From Arsenicibacter rosenii (lineage in GTDB: Bacteria > Bacteroidota > Bacteroidia > Cytophagales > Spirosomataceae): a DNA stretch of 64,000 nucleotides. Position numbers and translations under genes: made by a program. Shown here in pieces: positions 43,801 through 52,657 of the stretch (the stretch's first letter is position 1; each line of letters starts with the position of its first letter). Location of the stretch: positions 381,076 through 445,075 of the forward strand of contig NZ_MORL01000002.1 of the NCBI RefSeq assembly GCF_001870735.1, written 5' to 3'. The notes under the pieces were generated by a model that was not told the DNA's origin, ran no database searches, and saw only the letters and a list, made by a program, of their open reading frames with translations.

Positions 43801-44388
43801 ATGAAGAATGTTGGAGCTAACTCTTTTCGCCGCTATGTGGCGGGTGCGTCTCTGTTTTGCGCAACAATTTTTTTGCTGACGGGCTGCGACAAGGCCAATA
43901 ATCCGGAGCCGGCTGATGAGAACGAACTGATTACAACCGTGAGTCTGAAGTTTACGGAACAAGGGACGACCAACGCCCGGACGTTTACGTATCGTGACGT
44001 AGACGGTGATGGCGGGCAAGCCCCGACGAAGTTCGACGCCATCACGCTGACGGCCGGTAAAACCTACGATCTGGCCATTACGTTTCAGGACGAAAGCAAG
44101 ACACCGGCCGATGACATAACGGCCGAAATTAACCAGAAAAAAGATGAGCACCTGGTGGTTTATACCCCAAGCCCGGCCTCGTTGCTAACCGTAACCATTA
44201 CGGATAAAGACAGCCGCAACTATCCGGTTGGTTTAACATCAACGGCAAAGGCGGGTGCTGCCGGTACAGGCACCCTCAAGGTACAGCTGCGCCATCAGCC
44301 GCCGGTCAATGGCCAGCCTGTTAAAAACGGCACCGTCACACCGGGCAGCGACGATGTGAATCTGGACTTTACACTGACAGTCAACTAA
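43801..44388 (+). CDS. Lipoprotein of a metal-associated Bacteroidota family
   Basis: A 195-residue lipoprotein. The signal ends with the lipobox LLTGC, followed by DKANNPEPADENELITTVSL. Two beta-rich halves follow (TFTYRDVDGDGGQAP; ITEI-like DDITAEINQKKDEHLVVY). I recall related lipoproteins in flavobacteria as uncharacterised neighbours of TonB-dependent receptors, named as periplasmic-binding-like proteins. It carries many D, E and some H residues. The phased TTGCAA array lies upstream, so it shares regulation with MerC. Function unknown; handling of zinc or another divalent metal at the outer membrane is my inference. Confidence 0.7.
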   Translation: MKNVGANSFRRYVAGASLFCATIFLLTGCDKANNPEPADENELITTVSLKFTEQGTTNARTFTYRDVDGDGGQAPTKFDAITLTAGKTYDLAITFQDESKTPADDITAEINQKKDEHLVVYTPSPASLLTVTITDKDSRNYPVGLTSTAKAGAAGTGTLKVQLRHQPPVNGQPVKNGTVTPGSDDVNLDFTLTVN

Positions 44389-44402
44389 GCAAGCAAAAGA
44401 GT

Positions 44403-44434
44403 AAAGGGAGAAAGACCACACCCTTACTCCCTTT
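44403..44434. terminator. Terminator between convergent genes
   Basis: AAAGGGAG (44403-44410) pairs with CTCCCTTT (44427-44434), with partial pairing of AAAG and CTTA inside. It separates the lipoprotein gene from the convergent DUF3108-like gene. Confidence 0.65.
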
Positions 44435-44435
44435 G

Positions 44436-45137
44436 TTAAAATACCTTACTCAGTACGGTATAGGCGTAAAGCTTGCCGTTTTTGTTATAAGTTTCGGAGC
44501 GGATGTCGAACAATGTATTGGCTGCGCGGTAGGTAACTACCTTCAGGTTGGCCGGAATACTCATGCCCATCACTTTCGACTTCACGGTCATGTCGGAACT
44601 GATTTTGAATACGTCAAACGTACCCGCCGGTACCGTCAGGCTTTCTTTACTGCCCACACTCCGGTTGGTCATGTCGATAGTCATTTCGACCATCAGGGAG
44701 CCGTTGTTGTACATATCAGCTTCCAGTTTTCCGTCGGGTAATGTCTGGCCCGCCGATAAAGCCGGATACACCAGCCGGTTGGTTTTCAGTCGTACTTCGC
44801 CATCTTTGAAGGCCTGATTCTGGCCGTTCTGCATAAAACCGGATAAATCGGCAATCAGCTCGTTACCTGAGCAGGTATAGGTGAGCGTTGATTTCTGCGT
44901 GGATTTGCCTTTCTCGTCGGCCGACTCAAAATCAACTTTTACAATCGTATTATTGCCGTCCCGGCGTACATCGCTGACGTTGTACGTCATTTTGCCGGTC
45001 ATTTTGTCTTTGGCATTGTAGGTAATCATTTCGCAGCCCATACCGGCCTTGAGGGTCATACCCATACAGGTCTGGGCATAGGTGGCTACCGATGTGAAGG
45101 TAACCAGGAAGAAAGCAAGAAGGAATGAGCGTTTCAT
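44436..45137 (-). CDS. Secreted DUF3108/TapB-like protein
   Basis: A 233-residue secreted beta-rich protein with a signal peptide (residues 1-21, ending ATYA). The mature part begins QTCMGMTLKAGMGCEMITYNAKDKMTGKM and contains SLTVPAGTFDVFKISSD, the pattern of a DUF3108-like (TapB-family) beta-barrel of the lipocalin-like type. Two cysteines near the N-terminus could form a disulphide. Role unknown. The ATG at 45137 is used, with an alternative 9 bases upstream. Confidence 0.65.
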   Translation of the reverse strand: MKRSFLLAFFLVTFTSVATYAQTCMGMTLKAGMGCEMITYNAKDKMTGKMTYNVSDVRRDGNNTIVKVDFESADEKGKSTQKSTLTYTCSGNELIADLSGFMQNGQNQAFKDGEVRLKTNRLVYPALSAGQTLPDGKLEADMYNNGSLMVEMTIDMTNRSVGSKESLTVPAGTFDVFKISSDMTVKSKVMGMSIPANLKVVTYRAANTLFDIRSETYNKNGKLYAYTVLSKVF

Positions 45138-45256
45138 AAGCGACAAGCGTTATAACCGGCTCAAGATAGCCGAAGTTAGCATGCTCGTCTATAGCTTCTT
45201 AGGAAACGGTTAACGGGAAGGGGGCTTCCTTATCCTGTCGCCCTGTGGCGGCGTTT

Positions 45257-46141
45257 TCAGGCCCAGATCATGCTGACCACGCCGAGGAGCATAATGATCT
45301 TGCAGAGGTCGCTGAGCTGGCTGAAATCACGTTTTTTATCAGCCATTACCAACCGGTAGACCAGATAGCCCACGGGCAGGAGCAGGGCAGCAAAAATAAG
45401 ACTGAGATGCGGATTGGCCAGGGAGCGGGCCATCAGGAATAAAATCAGAATAAACGTGGCAATAAGCCCGTACAGGAAGTACTTTGTCCGGCGCAGACCC
45501 CAGACAATGGGCAGGGTGCGGCAACCGAACCGCGCATCGCCACGGATGTCTTCCATGTCCTTGATGATTTCACGAACCAGCGAAATCACAAACGAAAACA
45601 GGGCGTAAATCATCAGCAACTCAACATTCCGCCGGTAATACACCGCCAGAATAATGAGCGAAAGGGCCGTCAGAAACGAGACAATCACGTTGCCGATAAA
45701 CGGCTGACGTTTGAAATGAGCCGAATAAAACCACAACAAGGTTACCGACAGCACATCTACGATAAACACCCACCGGCTCAGGTACAGGCCAATCAGGCAC
45801 CCGATGATGTTGAGTGTCTGGTGGGCCCCCATGGCCACCCGGCGTTTCAGATAACGGCCGATAATGACCCGGTCGGGCTTGTTGACAATATCAATCTTGA
45901 TGTCAAAATAATCGTTGATGATATACCCGGCCGCCGCGATACAAACCGTTGACAACGTGAGCAAAAGCATCTGCGGATCGGCAAGGGCTGAAGCCGGAGC
46001 AGGGTCAGGCCGGCTGGTTGCGGTACCTGCCAGACAAATGCGGGCCAGATACTGAGTCAAAATCACAATCAGCAGATTTTGCACCCGGATCAGCCGCAGG
46101 AAACCAGTAAAAAATGCCGAAAGAGGAAGTCTGCGGGTCAT
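45257..46141 (-). CDS. UbiA-family prenyltransferase
   Basis: An integral membrane prenyltransferase of 294 residues with about nine helices. The two aspartate-rich motifs are NDYFDIKIDIVNKPDR and EIIKDMEDIRGD, which bind the polyprenyl diphosphate through magnesium. The type is the Bacteroidota geranylgeranylglycerol-phosphate geranylgeranyltransferase-like branch of UbiA, but menaquinone or haem-O synthase relatives share the same core, so the acceptor is not certain. It diverges from bshA. Confidence 0.85.
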   Translation of the reverse strand: MTRRLPLSAFFTGFLRLIRVQNLLIVILTQYLARICLAGTATSRPDPAPASALADPQMLLLTLSTVCIAAAGYIINDYFDIKIDIVNKPDRVIIGRYLKRRVAMGAHQTLNIIGCLIGLYLSRWVFIVDVLSVTLLWFYSAHFKRQPFIGNVIVSFLTALSLIILAVYYRRNVELLMIYALFSFVISLVREIIKDMEDIRGDARFGCRTLPIVWGLRRTKYFLYGLIATFILILFLMARSLANPHLSLIFAALLLPVGYLVYRLVMADKKRDFSQLSDLCKIIMLLGVVSMIWA

Positions 46142-46277
46142 GCCAACGCGCTTATAATGCTACTTAACCAATCAAAAATAATACATTAAGGGTATTAAGC
46201 CGTGCCGTTCCATACCATTAACAAATTGTTTACGGTCATATATGGGATTTTTTACAGAAAAATGATGTTCCTCTGTC

Positions 46278-47438
46278 ATGAAAATCGGCATTGTTTGCTA
46301 TCCTACCTTTGGTGGTAGTGGTGTGGTAGCTACAGAATTAGGCAAAGCACTGGCCAAAAATGGCCATCAGGTCCATTTTATTACCTATCAACAACCTCCG
46401 CGGCTCGATTTTTTTAACGAGAACGTATTTTATCACGAAGTCAATATCCCATCGTACCCGCTTTTCCAGTATCCGCCCTATGAATCGGCGCTGGCGAGTG
46501 AGATGGTGAACGTGGTCATGAACGAGAACGTGGATTTGCTCCATGTACACTACGCCATTCCGCATGCTTCGGCCGCCTACATGGCAAAAATGATTTTACG
46601 GTCATGGGGTAAGTGCGTACCGGTTGTCACAACCCTGCATGGAACAGACATTACACTGGTTGGCAAGGATGCTTCCTACGAACCGGTCGTTACATTCAGT
46701 ATTAATGAGTCGGACGGGGTAACCTCGGTTTCGGAAGATCTGCGGAAAGACACCTACCGGCACTTCAAGATTAACCGCGAAATTGAGGTAATTCCGAACT
46801 TCATTGACCTGACCCGCTTTAAGCGGCAGCAGAAAGACCATTTCAAAACGGCCATCTGCCCGAATGGCGAAAAGCTGATTGTCCATACCTCAAACTTCCG
46901 CCGCGTCAAACGCATTGACGATGCGGTGATGACCTTCTACCACGTACGGCAGCAGATGCCGGCGCGGTTACTGTTGGTTGGCGACGGACCTGAGCGGAAC
47001 CGGATTCAGCAGCTTTGCCGTGAACTGGGTATTCATGATGATGTCCGGTTTCTGGGTAAGCTGGATGCGGTGGAAGAAATCCTGTCGGTAGCGGATCTGT
47101 TTCTGATGCCGTCAGAAAACGAAAGCTTTGGTCTGGCGGCGCTCGAAGCTCTGGCCTGCGAGGTACCGCTGATTACGTCGAATGCCGGTGGCCTGCCCGA
47201 ACTGAACCTGCAGGGGGTAACCGGTTTTCTGAGCAATGTCGGCGATGTGGATGATATGGTGAAAAATGCCCTCTATATCCTCAATGATGATCACCTGCCA
47301 ACGTTTAAAGCCAACGCGCTGGCCCGTGCCAAAGAATTTGAACTATCTAAAATTCTGCCTTTATACGAACAGCATTACGAACGGGTTATCGAACAAGCAC
47401 GGGCTTTGCGGGTTTATCCGGTAGAAAGCCACAGCTGA
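46278..47438 (+). CDS. bshA: N-acetyl-alpha-D-glucosaminyl L-malate synthase (bacillithiol)
   Basis: A GT4 glycosyltransferase of 386 residues that joins UDP-GlcNAc to L-malate, the first step of bacillithiol synthesis. The sequence is very close to characterised BshA: MKIGIVCYPTFGGSGVVATELG, the HVHYAIPHASAAYMA segment, TTLHGTDITLVGKD and, for the nucleotide, ESFGLAALEALACEVPLI. Other bacillithiol genes (bshB, bshC) are not in the window. The cell probably uses bacillithiol as its low-molecular-weight thiol. Confidence 0.95.
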   Translation: MKIGIVCYPTFGGSGVVATELGKALAKNGHQVHFITYQQPPRLDFFNENVFYHEVNIPSYPLFQYPPYESALASEMVNVVMNENVDLLHVHYAIPHASAAYMAKMILRSWGKCVPVVTTLHGTDITLVGKDASYEPVVTFSINESDGVTSVSEDLRKDTYRHFKINREIEVIPNFIDLTRFKRQQKDHFKTAICPNGEKLIVHTSNFRRVKRIDDAVMTFYHVRQQMPARLLLVGDGPERNRIQQLCRELGIHDDVRFLGKLDAVEEILSVADLFLMPSENESFGLAALEALACEVPLITSNAGGLPELNLQGVTGFLSNVGDVDDMVKNALYILNDDHLPTFKANALARAKEFELSKILPLYEQHYERVIEQARALRVYPVESHS

Positions 47439-47485
47439 TCCGGTCTGCTGTTGCTTGTTCATGAACGACCAGGACAATCATTTTT

Positions 47486-48820
47486 ATGAATCCAAACATA
47501 CCTCCCCGTGACGGCCGGCAACGCGTTGTCATTGTTGGTGCCGGGTTTGGTGGCCTTAAGCTGGCCCGCCGGTTATCGCGCCAATCAGCTTTTCAGGTGA
47601 TTTTGCTCAACAAGCAGAATTACCATGAGTTTCAGCCGCTGTATTACCAGGTGGCCACGTCGGGTCTGGAGGCCAACTCCATTTTGTTTCCGCTGCGGGC
47701 TGTGTTTGGCGGCTGTAAAAATGTTCATATCCGGATTACGACGGTGACCGGCGTTCGTCCGGCCGATAAAGCCATTGATACCGAGCTGGGCCCGGTAGAG
47801 TATGACGCTCTGGTGATTGCAACCGGGGCCGATACCAATTTTTTCGGGATGCAGAACATCATTGAGCGGGCACTGCCGATGAAGTCGGTAGCCGAAGCCA
47901 TTGCGTTGCGTAACCGGATTCTGCAAAATTTTGAAGATGCCCTGAGCGTCGATAACGAAGACGAAAAACAGGGACTCATGAATGTGGTCGTTGTCGGGGG
48001 CGGGCCAACCGGCGTAGAGCTGTGTGGTACGCTGGCCGAAATGAAACGTACTGTACTACCCCGCGATTACCCCGAACTGAATTTCGACATGATGCAGATT
48101 TACCTCATCGAATCGGGTGGGGAGCTGCTGGGACCTATGTCGGAAAACTCACACCAGAAATCACAGGAATACCTCGAAGAGCTGGGCGTGCATGTCAGGC
48201 TGAATACGCGGGTAAAAGACTTCGATGGCCGTACGGTATTTATGGCCGACGGCAATACATTACGCACCAATAACCTCATCTGGGCGGCGGGCGTACGGGC
48301 CAATCCGCTGGCGGGTTTACCGGCCGAATCGCTGGGACGCGGCAACCGCCTGACGGTGAACCGCTATAGCCAGGTGCAGGGCGTGACCGACATTTACGCC
48401 GTTGGTGATGTGGCGCTTATGACTGAGGAAAAGTGGCCTAACGGCCACCCGCAGATTGCCCAGCCGGCCATTCAGCAGGGAAATCACCTGGCCAGAAACT
48501 TCATTCGTGTGCAAAAGGGAGAAGCCATGAAAGACTTCGTTTACCAGGATCTTGGCACCATGGCAACCATTGGGCGCGGGCTGGCCGTGGTCGATCTGCC
48601 GTTTCTGCGCTTCAGCGGGGTAATCGCCTGGTTTGTCTGGCTCTTTGTGCACCTCATGGCCATTGTGGGCGTGAAAAACCGTTTGCTCATTTTAATTAAC
48701 TGGATGTGGAACTATGTTACTTACGATAACTCCCTGCGGTTGATTATCCGGCCTAAATTGCCCAAAGGAAATTTTGATGCCATAAAAGCCCGGGTTGATG
48801 ATCAGGTAGTTGTAAAATAG
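47486..48820 (+). CDS. Type II NADH:quinone oxidoreductase
   Basis: A 444-residue FAD enzyme of the NDH-2 family that passes electrons from NADH to menaquinone without pumping protons. The FAD site VIVGAGFGGLKLARRLS is at the N-terminus, the NADH site VVVVGGGPTGVELCGTLAEM is near residue 170, and the second FAD motif is IYAVGDVALM. The C-terminus contains a hydrophobic membrane-binding segment, VIAWFVWLFVHLMAIVGVKNRL. It follows bshA by 47 bases and may be transcribed with it. Confidence 0.92.
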   Translation: MNPNIPPRDGRQRVVIVGAGFGGLKLARRLSRQSAFQVILLNKQNYHEFQPLYYQVATSGLEANSILFPLRAVFGGCKNVHIRITTVTGVRPADKAIDTELGPVEYDALVIATGADTNFFGMQNIIERALPMKSVAEAIALRNRILQNFEDALSVDNEDEKQGLMNVVVVGGGPTGVELCGTLAEMKRTVLPRDYPELNFDMMQIYLIESGGELLGPMSENSHQKSQEYLEELGVHVRLNTRVKDFDGRTVFMADGNTLRTNNLIWAAGVRANPLAGLPAESLGRGNRLTVNRYSQVQGVTDIYAVGDVALMTEEKWPNGHPQIAQPAIQQGNHLARNFIRVQKGEAMKDFVYQDLGTMATIGRGLAVVDLPFLRFSGVIAWFVWLFVHLMAIVGVKNRLLILINWMWNYVTYDNSLRLIIRPKLPKGNFDAIKARVDDQVVVK

Positions 48821-48990
48821 AATAGGGGTGTTTTCAGAGTTAGTTGTCTAGTAGCATAATGTTGCCCTCGGATGGTCATCTAATAATTTTAATAATGTTT
48901 ATGAAACCTGTGAGCAAGTCTGACAGTTGTCATAACATTAAACCAGTACTGGTTTTAGATTCGCGATCATTCAACTTTATAAAAACTACT

Positions 48991-49647
48991 ATGGAACAAA
49001 CTACTGAGCGACCTACCATGGATCGCCCCGGATTCCGGGCGACACATGCGCGGCCAAAAAATAGCGGGACCCGCCAGCTATTTGACAATCCGGTTCTGGA
49101 AGCCCTTTCACGGACACACATTTCGGTACCTATTTCAATGTGGCTTGCGCTATCGGCTTTTCTGGGCTGGTATGCGTTTACATATACAGACATGAGCAGC
49201 GGCCTGATTGCCGGTCTTTTTGTTACCGGTCTGGCTGTTTTTACCTTATTTGAATATGTATTGCACCGGTACCTCTATCACTTAGAGCCGAAAACAGAAC
49301 GACGGGCTAAAATCCAGTATACATTCCACGGAATTCACCATGAGTTTCCGAAAGACAAGACCCGTCTGGCGATGCCACCGGCACTGGCTATTTTCGTAGC
49401 TGCTTTCTTTTTCGGGGTGTTTTTCCTGCTGATGGGCGAAGCCGCATACGCCTTCTTCCCGGGTTTTCTGGTAGGTTATTCGGGCTACCTGGCAGTACAC
49501 TTTATCGTACACGCCTATGCGCCGCCGAAAAACTTCTTTAAGTGGCTGTGGATTAATCACAGTGTTCATCATTACAAAAACCATGACAGCAACTACGGCG
49601 TTTCGTCGCCGGTCTGGGATTATATTTTCGGTACATACGTGCGTTAA
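48991..49647 (+). CDS. Fatty-acid hydroxylase superfamily membrane protein
   Basis: A 218-residue di-iron membrane enzyme (PF04116 type). The histidine clusters are HRYLYH, HGIHHEFPKD, HFIVHAY and HSVHHYKNH, which bind two irons. Four hydrophobic stretches surround them. Such proteins hydroxylate fatty acids or sphingoid lipids at the 2-position or act as sterol/carotenoid enzymes. In Cytophagales with sphingolipids a lipid hydroxylase is plausible. The ATG at 48991 is used; a perfect palindrome, AACCAGTACTGGTT, lies at 48941-48954 upstream and may be regulatory. Confidence 0.85.
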   Translation: MEQTTERPTMDRPGFRATHARPKNSGTRQLFDNPVLEALSRTHISVPISMWLALSAFLGWYAFTYTDMSSGLIAGLFVTGLAVFTLFEYVLHRYLYHLEPKTERRAKIQYTFHGIHHEFPKDKTRLAMPPALAIFVAAFFFGVFFLLMGEAAYAFFPGFLVGYSGYLAVHFIVHAYAPPKNFFKWLWINHSVHHYKNHDSNYGVSSPVWDYIFGTYVR

Positions 49648-49750
49648 CGTATAGACGCAGGGCTACGGAAAGATAGCTGATACAGGATGCCCGATGTCTG
49701 ACAAAAGGGCGCTTGCCGGCTTTATAAGAGAAAGCCTGTCTGAAAAATTA

Positions 49751-49792
49751 AAAACCACTGCCAGTAACCAATCCGTTGCTGGCAGTGGTTTT
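49751..49792. terminator. Rho-independent terminator
   Basis: AAAACCACTGCCAG (49751-49764) pairs with CTGGCAGTGGTTTT (49779-49792), followed by TTTTAG. It lies 100 bases after the hydroxylase gene and 47 before the next start. Confidence 0.85.
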
Positions 49793-49838
49793 TTTAGGGG
49801 AAATACCGAATTTCGCAGCATGGAAGAGCAACAGCTAC

Positions 49839-50846
49839 ATGACATTACTTGCTAAAACCGTTTTTATCACCGGTGCCACCGGCTTTATCGGCAGTCACAT
49901 CGCCCGGCGGTTTTTGCGGGAAGGGTATCAGGTCGAGGCCCTGAAACGGCCGGAACGGGATGCGGGTCTGCTCACCGATGTGGCTGACCGGATCAAATGG
50001 CATGAAGGCGATGTTACCGACATTCCGTCGCTGGAAGCGGCCATCCGGCCGGGGATCGACGTGGTGCATGCGGCCGCCATCGTGTCGTTTGTGCCGAAAG
50101 ACCGTGCGCACATGGAAAAAGTAAATGTCGAAGGCACGGCTAATGTCGTGAATGTCTGCCTGCATGCGGGCATCCGGAAACTGGGGTATGTAAGTTCGGT
50201 CGCAGCATTGGGGCGTCCGGCTACCAATAACCAGCCTGCCGGTCAGCCTGTTCTGATTCATGAAACGCAGAAATGGGAAGACTCCCCGCTGAACTCAAAC
50301 TATGCAAAAACCAAATACCGGGGTGAATTAGAGGTATGGCGCGGCGTTGCCGAAGGACTGAATGCCGTGATGGTAAATCCGTCGGTTGTATTCGGGCCGG
50401 GCGACTGGAGCCGCAGCAGCATGCAGCTTTTTCAGTATGTGTATGACGAAAAACGGTTCTATCCCGGTGGCCTGGTCAATTACGTTGACGTGCAGGATGT
50501 GGCGGATGCGATGTACAAGCTGGTAGTCAGCGGTAGTACGGCCGAACGTTACATTTTAAATGCAGGCACTATTCCGTACAAAGAATTGTTAGATAAGATA
50601 GCAGTAGCGTTAAAGAAGCGTCCGCCAACCATACCGGTATCGCCCGTTCTGTCAGAAATTGCGTGGCGGGTAGAGGCTGTGCGGTCCTGGATTACCGGCA
50701 GGTCTCCGCTGGTTACACGCGAGACCGCCCGTTCAGCGGGTAGTTTCTATCAGTTCGACGGAGGCCGGATCAGACAGGTGATTGATTTTCAGTATCGTTC
50801 ACTGGATGACACGATACGGGAAGCCGCACAGGTCATTAAAGGCTGA
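49839..50846 (+). CDS. NAD-dependent epimerase/dehydratase family protein
   Basis: An extended short-chain dehydrogenase of 335 residues. The Rossmann start TVFITGATGFIGSHIARRF carries the GxxGxxG motif, and the catalytic YAKTKYRGE is near residue 152. The shape resembles dihydroflavonol-reductase-like and 3-beta-hydroxysteroid-type proteins; VYGP-like FGPGDW follows. No sugar-nucleotide genes are adjacent. The substrate is unknown. The open frame from 49776 crosses the terminator, so the ATG at 49839 is taken. Confidence 0.85.
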   Translation: MTLLAKTVFITGATGFIGSHIARRFLREGYQVEALKRPERDAGLLTDVADRIKWHEGDVTDIPSLEAAIRPGIDVVHAAAIVSFVPKDRAHMEKVNVEGTANVVNVCLHAGIRKLGYVSSVAALGRPATNNQPAGQPVLIHETQKWEDSPLNSNYAKTKYRGELEVWRGVAEGLNAVMVNPSVVFGPGDWSRSSMQLFQYVYDEKRFYPGGLVNYVDVQDVADAMYKLVVSGSTAERYILNAGTIPYKELLDKIAVALKKRPPTIPVSPVLSEIAWRVEAVRSWITGRSPLVTRETARSAGSFYQFDGGRIRQVIDFQYRSLDDTIREAAQVIKG

Positions 50847-51028
50847 AGAAACGGAGAATGGATCGCCGGGTAACGCGGCAAAAATTAGCCTGCGGTAATT
50901 GGTGGAATCATTTAAAACGCATATCTTTCTACTGCTATTAGATAGTTCGCACGGCTGTTGTGCGGCCCCTATCAACTGATTTACGGATAACGAACGATGA
51001 ATAGCGATCCCGGTAAGGTCGTTTTTTC

Positions 51029-51062
51029 GTACCTCGTACCTCGTAAATTGTACCTCGTAAAT
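51029..51062. repeat. Short direct repeats TACCTCGTA
   Basis: Three copies of TACCTCGTA, two of them extended by AAT, lie just before the TPR gene start at 51072. They may be a repeat fragment like those often seen upstream of Bacteroidota genes. Confidence 0.6.
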
Positions 51063-51071
51063 CAATTGGAC

Positions 51072-52475
51072 ATGGAGCAAGAGTTTGAGGAAAGAGAAGG
51101 CGACATCAAAGAATCACTCCGTCAATTTGAACTGATGTTAGCCCGCCGCGAGCGTCAGTTTTTTGATCTGGAAGTGTACGAACGCCTGGTAGAACATTAT
51201 CTGAATGAAGGCGACCTCGACAAGGCGTTGCTTGCGGCCGAAGCCGGCCTGGATAACTACCCCTATGCCCTGGAACTGATGCTCGACAAAGCACAGATTC
51301 TGGCCAACCAAACCCAGTTCGACGAAGCCCTGGAGCTGCTCGATCGGGCGGGCCTTTTTAATCCCGGTGATCTGGATATTCAGTACATGCAGGGCACTGT
51401 TCTGAACATGGCCGGTCGGTTTGAAGAGTCGGTCCAAACGCTGGAAGAGCTGCTGGACCGCACAGATGACAAGGACGATATTTATTTTCAGATCGGCCAG
51501 AGTTATCAGAACTGGGGGAAGTACGACGAGGCAATCGAGCAGTACAAAAAGGCCATTGACCTGAATATCAACAATGAAAATGCACTGTACGAACTGGCTT
51601 TCTGCCTGGACGTAACGGGCGAACTGGAAGGTAGCCTGCCGTATTATCAGAAACTGATCGACGGGGATCCGTATTCGTACAATGCGTGGTATAACATCGG
51701 TATCGCTTACAGCAAGCTGGCTCGTTATGACGAAGCGGCGGAAGCCTACGATTATGCCACGATCATTAAAGAAGACTTTGCGTCGGCGTGGTTTAATCTG
51801 GGAAATACCTACATGAACCTCGGCCAGTTTGAAAAGGCTGAGCAGTGTTACCGGAATACCCTGAAACACGAAGAGCCGACGGCAGATACCTACTGCCATC
51901 TGGGAGCCAGTCTCGAAAAGCAGAATAAACTACAGGAAGCGATCCGGGAGTACCGCGAGGCTGTCCGGCTGGATCAGCTCTGGGACGAAGCCTGGTTTGG
52001 GGTCGGCGTTTGCATGAGCGAACTGGGTAAATGGTATGAAGCCCTGCCGTTTATCAACAAAGCCATTAAGCTGAACGAACAAAACGGTGAATACTACCTC
52101 GCCCTGGCCGAAACAGAATATAAAATCGGTAACGTGGTGTCGAGCGTCGAAGCCTTTGAAAAGGCCGCAGAGGTAGACCCGGCCAATCCGGATATTTACC
52201 TGGTGTGGTCGTTGCTCCCGTTTGATCAGGGGAACTTTACAAAGGCCTACGAGATCATCCAGCAGGGGATTTCGGAGCTGCCGAAAGAGGCTGACCTCTA
52301 TTACCGCGCGGCCGTATATCTGATTCATGCCGGTCTGTACCGGGAGGCACTGCTCAATCTGGAAGCCGCCCTGACCATCGACTATGAAGCTCACGTACAG
52401 CTGTTTGAATTTTTTCCGGAACTGGAAAAGCAAAAAGCGCTGTATAAAATCATTCAGCAATACAAAAAAGAGTAA
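51072..52475 (+). CDS. Soluble tetratricopeptide-repeat protein
   Basis: A 467-residue protein made almost wholly of TPR repeats, about eleven, such as YFQIGQSYQNWGKYDEAIEQYKKA, AWYNIGIAYSKLARYDEAAEAY and CHLGASLEKQNKLQEAIREYREA. No signal peptide or membrane helix is seen, so it is cytoplasmic and likely a scaffold. The ATG at 51072 is preferred to 50997, since the earlier part runs through short repeats. A terminator separates it from gcvP. Confidence 0.8.
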   Translation: MEQEFEEREGDIKESLRQFELMLARRERQFFDLEVYERLVEHYLNEGDLDKALLAAEAGLDNYPYALELMLDKAQILANQTQFDEALELLDRAGLFNPGDLDIQYMQGTVLNMAGRFEESVQTLEELLDRTDDKDDIYFQIGQSYQNWGKYDEAIEQYKKAIDLNINNENALYELAFCLDVTGELEGSLPYYQKLIDGDPYSYNAWYNIGIAYSKLARYDEAAEAYDYATIIKEDFASAWFNLGNTYMNLGQFEKAEQCYRNTLKHEEPTADTYCHLGASLEKQNKLQEAIREYREAVRLDQLWDEAWFGVGVCMSELGKWYEALPFINKAIKLNEQNGEYYLALAETEYKIGNVVSSVEAFEKAAEVDPANPDIYLVWSLLPFDQGNFTKAYEIIQQGISELPKEADLYYRAAVYLIHAGLYREALLNLEAALTIDYEAHVQLFEFFPELEKQKALYKIIQQYKKE

Positions 52476-52499
52476 TACAAAAAATGCCATTTCAGGACG

Positions 52500-52531
52500 C
52501 AAAGCCGCCTCCGGTTTCGGGGGCGGCTTTG
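52500..52531 (+). terminator. Rho-independent terminator
   Basis: CAAAGCCGCC (52500-52509) pairs with GGCGGCTTTG (52522-52531), followed by TTGTT. It is 24 bases after the TPR gene. Confidence 0.8.
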
Positions 52532-52616
52532 TTGTTAACATTGGAATGAGCTAAGACACTATTGCTGGAAAACAGGAAATTACCAACAAGGCTCTGCGAG
52601 TCCGCACCTTTTATCG

Positions 52617-52624
52617 TAACTTTG
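52617..52624 (+). promoter_or_regulatory. Bacteroidota-type -7 box before gcvP
   Basis: TAACTTTG matches TAnnTTTG and lies 33 bases before the start codon at 52658. No clear -33 TTTG is found. Confidence 0.5.
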
Positions 52625-52657
52625 AGTTTTGATAGAAATCTCCGTTTCTACTGATTT

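Noticed and set aside
48844-48990. Upstream extension of the hydroxylase frame
   Set aside because: Residues encoded here are unlike the family, and the region carries a palindrome that looks regulatory.
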